The notes under the pieces were generated by a model. The model was not told where the DNA came from. It saw nothing but the letters and a program-made list of their open reading frames with translations, and searched no databases. From the NCBI RefSeq assembly GCF_009183655.1, contig NZ_WEIO01000009.1, positions 124,001-188,000 of the forward strand: a stretch of 64,000 nt of DNA, given 5' to 3'. Positions 52,773 to 62,362 of this stretch are shown piece after piece (the first letter of the stretch is position 1; each line of letters begins with the position of its first letter). The position numbers and the translations under genes were made by a program. This DNA is from Bacillus aerolatus (GTDB taxonomy: Bacteria; Bacillota; Bacilli; Bacillales; Domibacillaceae).

Positions 52773-53064
52773 GTGTGTTTCCTCCTCGTGTGCTATGCAC
52801 ACATTGTGTTACTATCCTTGCTCACAAATCTTCCAGACGGAAAGTTATATCACTTATCAATCCTTACCGAACAAAAATAATTCTTTTTAAATATAACATA
52901 CAATTTTTTGTAGTGCAAGAGAAAAAATATAGTTATGTATTGTCGTCTATGCAGCTTGAAGCATCAGGGAGAGGGAGTGAAAGTTTTGTTAATTATAACC
53001 AAAAAGCGATAAGTGACTTTTAACAGATTTAAGCCCTTGAAATAATTTATTTTTTTAATTTTTC

Positions 53065-53203
53065 TTTCACAAAGACTGTATGAACATCATGAATGATCTT
53101 ATCGAACTAATAATTCTCTCATGCACGAACCGGGGACGCCGAGGAACAAGGTTTAAGGAAAGGGCGAATTACCGTTTGATGAATTACGGAAACGGTAGGT
53201 AAC
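53065..53203 (+). pseudogene. queF: Decayed fragment of queF
   Basis: TTTCACAAAGACTGTATGAA onward matches the 3' third of the intact queF (from about 52054) with scattered substitutions, a 3-bp gap in the ATCATCATGAA stretch and a deletion of about 55 bp after ATCGAACTAATAA. It rejoins at CATGCACGAACCGGGG and runs to GGTAGGTAA. No open frame remains. About 0.8 kb from queF with the csp gene between, it must stem from an old duplication. Position and extent are by visual alignment. Confidence 0.8.
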
Positions 53204-53227
53204 TGTTAATTTGATTGGAAGGTAATA

Positions 53228-53275
53228 CAAAAAAGCAAACCGCTCACCTGTCGGGATGGGCGGTTTGCTCTTTCT
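53228..53275. terminator. Hairpin between the queF remnant and the small minus-strand gene
   Basis: AAAAAGCAAACCGC / GCGGTTTGCTCTTT around a 16-base loop; bidirectional. Confidence 0.8.
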
Positions 53276-53305
53276 TTAAAGAACTAAATTCTTGAACAAT
53301 GTCTG

Positions 53306-53482
53306 CTAAAGATTGTTATTTTGCTGGCCGATTTCTTTGCGGCCGATAATCTCGTTGGCTACTTCGAGATTTGCATGTTCATTAACAGAGTCACCTGGAG
53401 GGTACTCATTTATGTCGCTATGGATGCCGATTTCCGGTGTGTCAGGTATTAGCGGCTGATTTGTTATATCTTTTTTCTTCAT
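53306..53482 (-). CDS. Small hydrophilic protein of unknown function
   Basis: 58 residues from ATG 53482, with AAAGGAG seven bases upstream; the longer frame from 53533 has no site. Sequence MKKKDITNQPLIPDTPEIGI then a polar, Pro/Asn/Glu-rich remainder ending QQNNNL; no hydrophobic core, no Cys. No family recognised. It lies between terminators, 210 bp downstream of metH, so it has its own promoter or relies on read-through. No clear sigma-B box was found, unlike other small hydrophilic genes here. Confidence 0.55.
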   Translation of the reverse strand: MKKKDITNQPLIPDTPEIGIHSDINEYPPGDSVNEHANLEVANEIIGRKEIGQQNNNL

Positions 53483-53652
53483 TTTATCATCTCCTTTATG
53501 ATTAATGTGGCTTCGGAAAGTTCTGTTATACAAAAAAGCAGATAGTCTCGCTGGAGTGACCCCTGTGCCAGTGAATACACTTTACACCACATGAGAATCG
53601 TGAACAAAGCGGCCAAAATGATGAACAACACATAGAAACCGCAAACCAGATA

Positions 53653-53691
53653 CAAAAAAGCAGACAGCACCGGAGCACTGTCTACTTTTTC
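53653..53691 (-). terminator. metH terminator
   Basis: Plus strand AAAAAAGCAGACAGCACCGG / AGCACTGTCTACTTTTTC: an 11-bp stem (AGTAGACAGTGCT vs AGCACTGTCTGCT with one mismatch), right behind the metH stop at 53692. Confidence 0.85.
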
Positions 53692-56600
53692 TTAGTCTAC
53701 GTTAAAATATCTGGCATCTGGGTGGGCGAAGACGATGGCAGAGACGGAAGCTTCGGGTTCCATCATGAAGCCTTCTGTCAAGTGGACGCCGATTTCTTTT
53801 TCAGGTTTTAGCAATTTAAATAGTTTTGCTTGATCTTCGAGATTTGGACAGGCCGGGTAGCCGAAAGAGAAGCGCTGGCCTTTGTATTTGGCAGCGAATC
53901 GCTCTCTCATCGTGAAATCGACTGGATCCGGGAAGCCCCATTGATCGCGCATCTCTTGGTGAATCCGCTCAGCGAATCCTTCTGCCAGCTCTAAGGCGGT
54001 AGACTGCAGCGCATGGCTTTGAAGAAATTCGCCTGTTTCTTTAAATTTTACGGCCTGATCACGGACGCCGAAGCCGGCGGTGACGATGAAGAATCCAACA
54101 TAATCCATTTCACCGCTGTCAACTGGTTTTAAATAATCAGCCAAACAAAGGAATGGTTCTTTTTGCTGGCGTGGGAAAGTGAAACGTTCAATTTCTGTTT
54201 TACTGTCAGTCGGATCGTAAATAATGACATCATCACCGTCTGACTGAGCAGGGAAAAATTGATACAGACCGGCTGTTTTCAAAAGACCGGACTCCAAAAA
54301 GTCATCGACGGTTTCTTTTAACGCCAGTGCCCGTTCATCTTTTTCAGCGAGCAGTTTTTCCACTTTTCCTTTTAAGCCAAGGTGATGGCCGATTAACGTC
54401 TGCATATTCAAGTAAGGTTTTAAGTAAGCAACCGGATAGTCGGGCTGAACGCGTTTTTGCAAGTCGCGCGGTTTCAATACAGGCACGTCTTGGCGAACGG
54501 TTTTCTTAGGCTTTTCAAGCACCGCTACGGCCGATGCTTTCATCGTTTCCCGGTATGCTTCTACTTCTTGCCGTTTTTCTTGCTTTTCTTCTAATTCACT
54601 TAAAAGCAACGTTTTTTCTTCTTTGTCTTGCAGGCGGCTGGCGAGTGCTAAGCCGTCCATTGCATCTTTCGCATAAAGAACAGGACCGAGATATTCTGGT
54701 GATATTTTCGTTTCGGTGAAGCGGCGGGAAAGAGCGGCGCCGCCGACTAAAATCGGTACATCGATACTGGCAGCTTTCATGTCTTGCGCAGTGATCACCA
54801 TTTGCTGTGCGGATTTAACGAGCAGCCCGGAAAGTCCGACCATGTCAGGGTTTTCTTTTTTGATCGCTTCAATTAGTGCAGAAGGCGTCACTTTAATGCC
54901 TAAGTCAACAACTTTAAAGCCGTTGTTGCTTAAAATGATATCGACAAGGTTTTTACCGATGTCATGCACATCGCCTTTGACGGTGGCAAGGACAATTTTT
55001 CCTTTGCCGTTGTCATCTTCTTTCTTCTCCATGAACTGCTCTAAAAAAGCTACTGACGCTTTCATCACTTCGGCACTTTGTAATACTTCGGCAACGATGA
55101 GCTGGTTGTCATTAAACAAGCGGCCGACTTCTGCCATTCCTTTCATTAAAGGGCCATTGATAATATCAAGCGGCGTGTCGTACATGTTAAGTGCCTGCTC
55201 TAAGTCAGGAATCAACCCTTCTTTTGTTCCTTCGACGACATAATAACTCAAGCGGCCTTCTACTGTCTTTGGAATGTCTTCTTCTTTTTTCTCTTTCTTT
55301 TTATCCCGATAAAAGTCAGTAAACGTTGCAAGCGTTTCATCGTTCGTTTCGAAAAGAAGTTTTTCGGCCATCGCTATTTCCTCTTTCGGAATGGAAGCAA
55401 AGCGCTCCAGTTTTTCCGTGTTGACGATGGCATAATCAAGGCCTGCCTGTGTACAGTGATATAAATAAACGGCATTCAGCACTTCACGGCCAACAGGAGG
55501 AAGGCCGAATGATACGTTGCTGACACCAAGTACAGTTAAAGCTTTCGGCATTTTTTCTTTAATGAGGCGGATGCCTTCGACCGTTTCTTCCGCTGAGCCA
55601 ATATATTGTTCATCGCCTGTACCGACAGGGAAGACGAGCGGATCAAAAATAATATCTTCAGGAGCGAGGCCCCATTTATTCACGAGCAAGTCATAGGAAC
55701 GCTCAGCGACTTCCAGTTTACGTTCGCGGGTTACGGCCATGCCCACTTCATCGATTGTACCGACGACAACGGCAGCACCGAATTTTTTAACGAGCGGCAG
55801 CACCGCATCAAAGCGCTCCTCGCCGTCTTCTAAGTTGATGGAGTTAATGATGGCTTTCCCTTGCGAATATTTAAGGGCTTTTTCAATTACCGCTTCATCC
55901 GTTGAATCAATGACGAGCGGCACTTTTACTTTTTTCACAACTTCTTGCATGAACGCTTCCATGTCTTCGAGTTCATCACGGTCTGGATTGGCGAGACAAA
56001 TATCAATAACGTGGGCGCCGCCTTTTACTTGGGCACGGGCGACTTCAGCCGCTTCTTCATATTTTCCTTCAATAATCAGGCGCTTGAATTTGCGGGAGCC
56101 GATAACGTTCGTGCGCTCACCGATAAATAATGGCCGCATCGTATCGTCATATAAGAGCGGTTCAATGCCTGACACAGCGTGTTCATGCGGCTGTTCCGGA
56201 CGCTGGCGGGGAGGAAGGTCCTCAATAGCCGCTCTCATTGCGCGGATATGTTCCGGCGTTGTGCCGCAGCAGCCGCCGACGATGTTCAGCCAGCCTTTTT
56301 CAGCGAATCCTTTAATTTTCATCGCGAGCGATTCAGGTGATTCGTGGTAACAGCCATTTTCATCAGGAAGCCCGGCGTTCGGGTAACAGCTGACGAAGCT
56401 TTTTGTCAAGGCGGAAAGCGAACGGATGTGATCCGTCATAAATTCTGGACCTGTTGCACAGTTTAAGCCAACCGACAGTGGGTTAATATGCTCAATTGAT
56501 ATAGAGAAGGCTTCAATGTTTTGTCCAGCAAGCGTCGTTCCCATCGGTTCAATTGTCCCCGAAATCATGACCGGCAATCTTTTTCCCGTTGCTTCAAACG

Positions 56601-57141
56601 CACGCTCAATGCCGAGCGTGCCCGCTTTCACATTAAGCATGTCCTGGCTCGTTTCCATTAAAATCAAATCACAGCCGCCGTCAATCAAAGCGGTGGCCTG
56701 CAGTTCGAAATCTTTGCTCAATGTTTCGAAGTCAATGCCGCCCGTGACCGATAAGGTTTTTGTCGTCGGACCGATTGCACCAGCGACATAGCGTGGGTGG
56801 TCCGGTGTCGAGAATTCATCAGCGCATTTACGGGCGATTTCCGCTGCCCGTTTGTTTATTTCATAGGCTTGATCACCGAGTCCATACTCATTTAGGACGA
56901 GCGGTGTACCGCCAAAAGAATTCGTTTCAATAATGTCTGTTCCTGCTTCTAAGTAGTCGCGGTGAATTTTCTCAAGAACGTGGGGAGCGGTAATATTCAA
57001 ATATTCATTACAGCCATCGTATTCTTCTCCGCCAAAATCATCTTCTGTTAAATCGGCTTGCTGGAGCATCGTGCCCATGGCTCCGTCGAGGAAAAGAATG
57101 CGCTTTTCTAATTCTTTTTCAATTGAGTGTTGTTTGGACAT
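53692..57141 (-). CDS. metH: Cobalamin-dependent methionine synthase
   Basis: 1149 residues from ATG 57141 (seven bases after GAGGG; an ATG six codons earlier is upstream of that site). Domains in order: homocysteine/zinc (1-320, LDGAMGTMLQ, GLNCATGPE, GGCCGTTPEH with the three Zn Cys), methyl-THF (350-620, FIGERTNVIGSRKF), cap and B12-binding (650-880, DVHDIGKNLVDIIL with the cobalt His, then VGLSGLLVKS and VGGAAL) and a SAM-binding activation domain (900-1149, YGYPACPNLE-like FGYPACPNLEDQ). It methylates homocysteine. The start overlaps the end of yitJ by 23 bp, placing both under the SAM riboswitch at 59018. It needs the cobalamin supplied by the operon at 40114. Confidence 0.96.
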   Translation of the reverse strand: MSKQHSIEKELEKRILFLDGAMGTMLQQADLTEDDFGGEEYDGCNEYLNITAPHVLEKIHRDYLEAGTDIIETNSFGGTPLVLNEYGLGDQAYEINKRAAEIARKCADEFSTPDHPRYVAGAIGPTTKTLSVTGGIDFETLSKDFELQATALIDGGCDLILMETSQDMLNVKAGTLGIERAFEATGKRLPVMISGTIEPMGTTLAGQNIEAFSISIEHINPLSVGLNCATGPEFMTDHIRSLSALTKSFVSCYPNAGLPDENGCYHESPESLAMKIKGFAEKGWLNIVGGCCGTTPEHIRAMRAAIEDLPPRQRPEQPHEHAVSGIEPLLYDDTMRPLFIGERTNVIGSRKFKRLIIEGKYEEAAEVARAQVKGGAHVIDICLANPDRDELEDMEAFMQEVVKKVKVPLVIDSTDEAVIEKALKYSQGKAIINSINLEDGEERFDAVLPLVKKFGAAVVVGTIDEVGMAVTRERKLEVAERSYDLLVNKWGLAPEDIIFDPLVFPVGTGDEQYIGSAEETVEGIRLIKEKMPKALTVLGVSNVSFGLPPVGREVLNAVYLYHCTQAGLDYAIVNTEKLERFASIPKEEIAMAEKLLFETNDETLATFTDFYRDKKKEKKEEDIPKTVEGRLSYYVVEGTKEGLIPDLEQALNMYDTPLDIINGPLMKGMAEVGRLFNDNQLIVAEVLQSAEVMKASVAFLEQFMEKKEDDNGKGKIVLATVKGDVHDIGKNLVDIILSNNGFKVVDLGIKVTPSALIEAIKKENPDMVGLSGLLVKSAQQMVITAQDMKAASIDVPILVGGAALSRRFTETKISPEYLGPVLYAKDAMDGLALASRLQDKEEKTLLLSELEEKQEKRQEVEAYRETMKASAVAVLEKPKKTVRQDVPVLKPRDLQKRVQPDYPVAYLKPYLNMQTLIGHHLGLKGKVEKLLAEKDERALALKETVDDFLESGLLKTAGLYQFFPAQSDGDDVIIYDPTDSKTEIERFTFPRQQKEPFLCLADYLKPVDSGEMDYVGFFIVTAGFGVRDQAVKFKETGEFLQSHALQSTALELAEGFAERIHQEMRDQWGFPDPVDFTMRERFAAKYKGQRFSFGYPACPNLEDQAKLFKLLKPEKEIGVHLTEGFMMEPEASVSAIVFAHPDARYFNVD

Positions 57142-58984
57142 GAGTGATCCCTCTTTCATTTATTTTAAGATCTAGCTCTTCGATGTAACGGATCAATTCA
57201 ATCGACATTTCATAACGCAGAAAAGGAGTGATAATGTAGATACCGTTAAACAGCTCAGCTGCAATATCTATTAATTCTTTCGCGATTTTTACACCTTCAA
57301 GAGCGGCTGCAGCTTTATCGTGTTCATATGCTTTCATGCGAGCCAGAGTTTCTTCAGATAATTTAATACCCGGTACTTCGTGATGAAGGAATTCAGCATT
57401 TCTTGAACTCGTTAAAGGCATAATCCCGAGGAAAATTGGCGTTGTTAAGTGTTTCGTTGCTTCGTACACTTCAATGATTTTTTCTTTCGTAAAGACAGGC
57501 TGGGTAATAAAATAGTCAGCCCCGCATTCAATTTTTTTCTCGAGGCGCTTTACGGCCCGATCAAGAACACGCACATTTGGGTTAAAAGCAGCGGCAACAG
57601 AAAAGCTGGCTTTCTGCTTTAATGGTTTACCGGAAAAAGAGATACCTTCGTTCAACTGTTTGATCAATTGGATGAGTTCCATGCTTGACACGTCGTATAC
57701 AGAAGTGGCACCTGGAAAGTCGCCGACTTTTGTCGGATCGCCGGTAATAGCGAGCACATCATGAAGCCCAAGCGCATGCAATCCCATTAAGTGTGACTGC
57801 AAGCCAATGAGGTTGCGGTCGCGGCACGTAATATGAACGAGCGGGCGAATTTGATGTTTCATTTTAAGAATAGAGCCCATCGCCAAATTGCTGACGCGCG
57901 GGGAAGCGAGTGAATTATCGGCGATCGTCACAGCTGCCATTCCTGTTTGCTGCAGCGCTTTTGCCCCTTTAATATATGCGGCGGTGTCCAAGTGTTTCGG
58001 TGTATCAAGTTCAACGATAACCGTCCGTTCTTTTTTCACCTGCTCGTGCAGTGGAGGCACAGAAGGAGGAGCGGATTCTTTTATCATAATCGGTTTTTTT
58101 GCTTTTACTCTTTTTTCAGTGATCGGCGGAAGGCCGGCAAGCGCTTTTTTGGCTGCTTTAATATGTTTAGGCGTTGTTCCGCAGCAGCCGCCGATCAGCC
58201 GGACACCTTCATTGCGGAGATGAACAGCTGCCTGGCCAAAATAGTCTGCTTCCGATTCGTACACGATTCGCCCGTCTTCAACATCTAATAAGCTTGCGTT
58301 CGGGTAAGCGGATAAAAAAGCTTTTTCAGGCAATGTTACTTCTTCAAACGCCTGAATCGTATGATATGGGCCAAGGCGGCAGTTGACGCCGACAATATCC
58401 GCTCCGAGTGATTCAAGCTGTCCAAGAGCACGGTTCAAGGGTTGTCCATTTTGTAATATACCAGGTTCGTGCATCGATACTTGAGTAATGATCGGTAAAT
58501 CGGTGAGTTGGCGGATTAATGTTAATACAGTGGTTAACTCTTCAAAATCGTAATACGTTTCAAATAATAACCCGTCTGGATCTTCTGATAAAATTGCTTC
58601 TGCCTGCTGGCGAACAGCTGCTTCAATGTCAGAAAGGGAGGCGATGCTTTTACCGACACCGCGAATGCCGCCGATTGTTCCGAGCACAAATCGCTGTTCG
58701 GGAGCTGCAGCCTTTTTGGCAATGCGCACAGCGGCTTTGTTTAATTCCTGCACGCGGTTTTCCATGCCATATCTCGCAAGCTTTAAGGCATTAGCGCTGT
58801 ATGTGTTCGTTTGAATAATATCTGCCCCCGCCCTTATGTATTCAAGGTGGATTTTTTCAATAATTTCAGGGTTTTCCACGTTCAGCTCTTCGTAACAAAA
58901 ATCTATGCCGGATGAATAAAGAAGAGTGCCCATGGCTCCGTCAGCAGTTAGTACTTCATGTTGCAGCCTCTCAAGTAATTTCAT
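57119..58984 (-). CDS. yitJ: Bifunctional homocysteine S-methyltransferase / 5,10-methylene-THF reductase
   Basis: 618 residues from ATG 58984 (GAAAGGACG upstream). Residues 1-300 are a homocysteine S-methyltransferase domain (TADGAMGTLLYSSG, GVNCRLGPY, GGCCGTTPKH: zinc site). Residues 320-618 are a methylene-tetrahydrofolate reductase (VIVELDTPKHLDT, HITCRDRNLIGLQSHL, LAITGDPTKVGDF). Same layout as B. subtilis YitJ. The reductase half would make methyl-THF for MetH encoded immediately downstream. Preceded by a SAM-I riboswitch, as in B. subtilis. Confidence 0.94.
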   Translation of the reverse strand: MKLLERLQHEVLTADGAMGTLLYSSGIDFCYEELNVENPEIIEKIHLEYIRAGADIIQTNTYSANALKLARYGMENRVQELNKAAVRIAKKAAAPEQRFVLGTIGGIRGVGKSIASLSDIEAAVRQQAEAILSEDPDGLLFETYYDFEELTTVLTLIRQLTDLPIITQVSMHEPGILQNGQPLNRALGQLESLGADIVGVNCRLGPYHTIQAFEEVTLPEKAFLSAYPNASLLDVEDGRIVYESEADYFGQAAVHLRNEGVRLIGGCCGTTPKHIKAAKKALAGLPPITEKRVKAKKPIMIKESAPPSVPPLHEQVKKERTVIVELDTPKHLDTAAYIKGAKALQQTGMAAVTIADNSLASPRVSNLAMGSILKMKHQIRPLVHITCRDRNLIGLQSHLMGLHALGLHDVLAITGDPTKVGDFPGATSVYDVSSMELIQLIKQLNEGISFSGKPLKQKASFSVAAAFNPNVRVLDRAVKRLEKKIECGADYFITQPVFTKEKIIEVYEATKHLTTPIFLGIMPLTSSRNAEFLHHEVPGIKLSEETLARMKAYEHDKAAAALEGVKIAKELIDIAAELFNGIYIITPFLRYEMSIELIRYIEELDLKINERGITHVQTTLN

Positions 58985-59017
58985 TTTGTTCGTCCTTTCC
59001 AGCTCTATATTCACAAG

Positions 59018-59180
59018 AAAAAGCCTTCTACGTATTAAGAAGGCTTTACATCGTTAATGTCTCATCCTTCTTATCTTTCAAACTGCCAATGCAGCTTGCT
59101 GGATTTAGCACCTAGGCCCGCTAGCGGCTGGTTGCTGAAGCTTCTCAGGGCCAGTACCCTCTGCTTCTCTTGATAAGAAA
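59018..59180 (-). promoter_or_regulatory. SAM-I riboswitch (S box) of yitJ-metH
   Basis: Read on the minus strand: CTTATCAAGAGAAGCAGAGGG (P1 start, split), CTGGCCC, GAAGCTTCAGCAACC, GGTGCTAAATCCAGCAAG and GATAAG (P1 end, near 59069). The terminator AAGCCTTCTTAATACGTAGAAGGCTTTTTC at 59049-59018 (split: AAGCCTTCT / AGAAGGCTT) lies just before yitJ. High SAM should stop transcription of both methionine genes. Confidence 0.95.
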
Positions 59181-59266
59181 TAATTTCGTATTCATTTAGT
59201 AAGATAATTGACCATATCATATCCTTTTGAAAAGGAATAGTCAATAGAAAATTTAGAATTTTTAAA

Positions 59267-59313
59267 CGTCCATAAAAAAGCAGCCAATGAAACTGGCTGC
59301 TTTTTTATGGACG
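59267..59313. terminator. Very long perfect hairpin between the riboswitch and mreBH
   Basis: CGTCCATAAAAAAGCAGCCA and its exact inverted copy enclose ATGAAAC: a 20-bp perfect stem with A and T runs inside the arms. It lies 87 bp past the mreBH stop, on the side where mreBH transcription ends; the interval 59180-59266 upstream of the riboswitch must hold the yitJ promoter. Confidence 0.85.
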
Positions 59314-59399
59314 TGCACCGTCATTCATACTCGGTGCATAAAATATAAAAGTGTGTGCGTAAAGTTCGCAATCGTGTGCATAAATTCGGCCGAGTAAGG

Positions 59400-60407
59400 T
59401 CAGCTTGTCACTTTTTGCAGGCTTTTCATGACATGAAGCGAGCGGCCTGTGCCGATTGCCACAGCTTCCAGCGGATTGGGGGCGAGATGAACAGGTACGA
59501 TGATTTCTTTGCTCAGCCAATCCTGGATGCCGTTCAATAAGGCGCCGCCGCCGCTCAGCACCACGCCTCTGTCGACGATATCGCCGCTCAGTTCAGGTGG
59601 ACAGTTTTCCAAAGTGACACGAATAGTTTCTAAGATAGCGAGCAGAGATTCTCTTATCGCTTTTTGAATTTCGTAGGAGCTCACTTCAATCGTTTTCGGC
59701 AAGCCAGTAACAAGGTCACGGCCGCGCACATCCATCGTTCGTTCTTTATGTTCCACTAAGCCATGACCGATTTCCATTTTTATTTTTTCTGCTGTCCGTT
59801 CCCCGATCAGCAGGTTATATTGTTTGCGGACGTATTGAACGATGTCTTCATCCAGTTTGTCGCCGCCGACACGGATCGAGTTGCAGGAAACAACGCCTCC
59901 ATATGAAATAATGGCGACTTCTGTCGTTCCGCCGCCAATATCAACGATAAGGTTGGCGATGGGTTCTTCTACAGGCAAATCAGCACCAATAGCGGCTGCT
60001 ACAGGTTCTTCAATTAAGTGAACAGTTTTCGCTCCGCTGCTTTTAACGGCATCTTGAATCGCTCTTTTTTCTACGGTCGTTGCACCAGAAGGGGCACAAA
60101 CAACAACGCTCGGTTTGCGGACGGTGAACCCTAACACTTTGCTTGCTTTTTTCATTAAGCCTTTCAGCATTTCTGCTGTGATATCAAAGTCGGCGATAAC
60201 CCCGTCTCTCATTGGGCGTGTTGCCGCAATTCGTCCAGGGGTTTTTCCGATCATATTTTTCGCCTCTGTGCCAATGGCGAGAACTTTTTTTGTTTCTGTA
60301 TCAATAGCCACTACTGATGGTTCATTTACGATAATTCCTTTATCTTTGCTGTAAACGAGTAAATTGGCTGTTCCTAAATCTATTCCAATTTCGGTTTGTC
60401 CAAACAT
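59400..60407 (-). CDS. mreBH: Actin-like cell-shape protein MreBH
   Basis: 335 residues, the same length as B. subtilis MreBH. Actin-fold ATP motifs: [16 protein letters not shown] (phosphate 1), [34 protein letters not shown] (phosphate 2) and [15 protein letters not shown] (adenosine). It forms membrane-bound filaments that guide wall synthesis. Being away from mreCD and the mbl region, and its length, make MreBH more likely than MreB or Mbl. GGAGGAATG precedes the start. B. subtilis mreBH is controlled by sigma-I; I could not find a clear sigma-I site here. The upstream 60408-60620 region shows no gene. Confidence 0.88.
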   Translation of the reverse strand: MFGQTEIGIDLGTANLLVYSKDKGIIVNEPSVVAIDTETKKVLAIGTEAKNMIGKTPGRIAATRPMRDGVIADFDITAEMLKGLMKKASKVLGFTVRKPSVVVCAPSGATTVEKRAIQDAVKSSGAKTVHLIEEPVAAAIGADLPVEEPIANLIVDIGGGTTEVAIISYGGVVSCNSIRVGGDKLDEDIVQYVRKQYNLLIGERTAEKIKMEIGHGLVEHKERTMDVRGRDLVTGLPKTIEVSSYEIQKAIRESLLAILETIRVTLENCPPELSGDIVDRGVVLSGGGALLNGIQDWLSKEIIVPVHLAPNPLEAVAIGTGRSLHVMKSLQKVTS

Positions 60408-60623
60408 TGATCATTCCTCCAAACGGCGTTCCTCACTTTTTTTCCTTATATATAAGTATAAAGAGGAACAAATGGCACTGTATATGGGACAAAATATGGA
60501 ATGCACATTGTTACAAAATGAAATCGATTGTTACAGTGGATTTCTTCAATAAAAACAATGGCTAAAAGAAATTCAGGGGAGGAGAGCGAGGGACGATGTT
60601 AACGAATCTTAATTTTTGTAAAT

Positions 60624-60652
60624 AAAAAAGCCGCTGAATTTCAGTGGCTTTC
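60624..60652 (-). terminator. Terminator of the ykhA-like gene
   Basis: AAAAAAGCC-GCTGAA-TTTCAG-TGGCTTT: stem GCC(A/G)CTGAA with the A run on the plus strand, 25 bp after the stop of the minus-strand gene. Confidence 0.75.
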
Positions 60653-60675
60653 GCAAATCGTTCCATATTGTGTGT

Positions 60676-61185
60676 CTATTTTCCTGGAGAAGAGAAAAAC
60701 TCGGCCAGTTCCTTGCTGTATTGCTTTCGGGCTTTCCGGTGGCCTGCGCGGTTAACTGCTGTTTCATTCAGCCACTTCTCATCTTCCGCTTCTGGCACAA
60801 CTTCGGGAATTGCGATCGGCTTGCCCGATTCATTTAAAGCGACAAATGTTAAAAAGGAAATGGCGGCCACTTCCTGTTCGCCTGTCATTAAGTTTTCCGA
60901 TAACACTTTAACGAATACTTCCATGCTGGTTGTACCTGTATAAGAAACCATTGCTTCGAGCGTCACTGCGTCTCCTACCCGAATGGGCTTCAAAAAATCA
61001 ACTGAGTCTGTAGAAGCAGTAACTACAGGCTTTCTGGCCAATTTTGTCGCGGCGATCGAGGCGATGTCATCAATATAAGCCATTAGCTTGCCTCCGAATA
61101 AAGTACCATGGTGATTCGTATCGGGCGGAAGGACATAGCTAGTTTTAATAGACAATGTGTCTTTCATTAATTTCTTCTCTCTCAA
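60676..61185 (-). CDS. ykhA: Acyl-CoA thioesterase (YkhA-like, hot-dog fold)
   Basis: 169 residues by TTG 61185, which follows GAGGTGA with good spacing; GTG 61194 overlaps that site and an ATG at 61167 is a further option. Hot-dog/4HBT family: TNHHGTLFGGKLMAYIDDIASIAATK (in pieces) with the catalytic Asp/Asn, and TASTDSVDFLKPIRVGDAVTLEAMV, the family signature. It hydrolyses acyl-CoAs; the natural chain length is unknown. Single gene, divergent from argF. Confidence 0.87.
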   Translation of the reverse strand: MREKKLMKDTLSIKTSYVLPPDTNHHGTLFGGKLMAYIDDIASIAATKLARKPVVTASTDSVDFLKPIRVGDAVTLEAMVSYTGTTSMEVFVKVLSENLMTGEQEVAAISFLTFVALNESGKPIAIPEVVPEAEDEKWLNETAVNRAGHRKARKQYSKELAEFFSSPGK

Positions 61186-61374
61186 GAATGTCACCTCGTT
61201 AAAACATTTGATACAAGTAGTATACCTTAAAAGAAGAAAAAGCAGTTATTTTCAATGAAAATAGAAGAATTCAGAAATTTTCATTGTATTTTAATTAATT
61301 ATAATGTATAAATATTAAATAAGATCATAAACGAGGAAAGAACCGATACATAAAAAATTAGATGAGGTGATAAA

Positions 61375-62328
61375 ATGTTAGCTGCCGATGTAGTGAAGAC
61401 ACAGGGGTTAAAAGGGAAGGATTTATTAAAACTTGCAGATTTTACAACGGAAAATATCGAAGCTCTCATCCTGTTAGCGGATGATATGAAAAAGAACAAA
61501 GAGAATTATTCTGATGCGCTGAAAGGACAGCTGCTTGGCATGATTTTTGAAAAGCATTCCACGCGCACGCGTGTTTCTTTTGAAGCAGCAATGATCCAGC
61601 TTGGCGGACACGGCATGTTTTTAAGTTCTAACGACATGCAGCTTGGACGCGGCGAAACGATAGAAGATACAGGGAAAGTGCTGTCAGGCTATTTGGATGG
61701 TATCATGATCCGCACGCATAGCCATTCCAGAATTGAAGCGCTGGCCGAAGCAGCTGACATTCCGGTCATTAATGGATTGACTGATTTATACCATCCGTGC
61801 CAGGCACTGGCTGATTTATTAACTGTGTACGAAACAAAAGGCGGATTTAAAGGATTGAAAATGGTATATGTCGGCGACGGAAATAACGTTGCCCATTCGT
61901 TAATGGTCGGCTCAGTGATGATGGGCATGGACTTTACGTTGACCGCACCGGCCGGTTATGAAGCTTCATCGGAAATGGCGGCATTGGCGCAGGAAATCAG
62001 TGAACAGACAGGGGCGAAACTGACATTCACAGAAGACCCGCTTGAAGCAGTGAAAGAAGCCGACTTTATTTATACGGATGTATGGACAAGTATGGGGCAG
62101 GAGGAAGAATCGGAAAAACGTTTGCAGGCATTTGCCCCTTATCAGGTGAATGAAGAGATGCTGGCTCTTGCCAACCCAGGTTGTAAATTTATGCATTGCC
62201 TGCCTGCCCATCGCGGAGAAGAAGTATCAGCAGAAGTGATGGATGGTGAAGCATCTGTTGTCTTCCAGCAGGCTGAAAATCGTCTGCACGCACAAAAAGC
62301 CGTTCTTTACAGTGTAATGAATAAATAA
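61375..62328 (+). CDS. argF: Ornithine carbamoyltransferase
   Basis: 317 residues. Carbamoyl-phosphate motif FEKHSTRTRVSFE (STRTR) near 60, MIRTHSH, HPCQALADLLT and the ornithine loop MHCLPAHRGEEV near 275. It forms citrulline from ornithine in arginine synthesis. The ATG follows GATGAGGTG. It stands alone here, whereas Bacillus often has argF at the end of the arg cluster. The anabolic role (ArgF) is assumed because no arginine deiminase genes are near. AT-rich TGTATAAATATTAAAT upstream (near 61305) is only a weak ArgR-box candidate. Confidence 0.94.
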   Translation: MLAADVVKTQGLKGKDLLKLADFTTENIEALILLADDMKKNKENYSDALKGQLLGMIFEKHSTRTRVSFEAAMIQLGGHGMFLSSNDMQLGRGETIEDTGKVLSGYLDGIMIRTHSHSRIEALAEAADIPVINGLTDLYHPCQALADLLTVYETKGGFKGLKMVYVGDGNNVAHSLMVGSVMMGMDFTLTAPAGYEASSEMAALAQEISEQTGAKLTFTEDPLEAVKEADFIYTDVWTSMGQEEESEKRLQAFAPYQVNEEMLALANPGCKFMHCLPAHRGEEVSAEVMDGEASVVFQQAENRLHAQKAVLYSVMNK

Positions 62329-62334
62329 AATTGA

Positions 62335-62362
62335 AGCGGACTTAAATAAGTCCGTTTTTTTA
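62335..62362 (+). terminator. argF terminator
   Basis: GCGGACTTA-AA-TAAGTCCGTTTTTTT, seven bases after the stop. Confidence 0.85.

Noticed and set aside
52775-53023. ORFs on the plus strand opposite the csp leader
   Set aside because: They run through the AT-rich leader and promoter of the cold-shock gene and have no ribosome site or family likeness.
53479-53670. 63-residue hydrophobic ORF on the minus strand behind metH
   Set aside because: It starts inside the metH terminator hairpin, has no ribosome site of its own and ends in the site of the next small gene; its hydrophobic look comes from the T-rich terminator.
60408-60623. Possible sigma-I promoter or short ORF upstream of mreBH
   Set aside because: No convincing sigma-I boxes were found, and the short plus-strand ORF reads through low-complexity sequence without a ribosome site.
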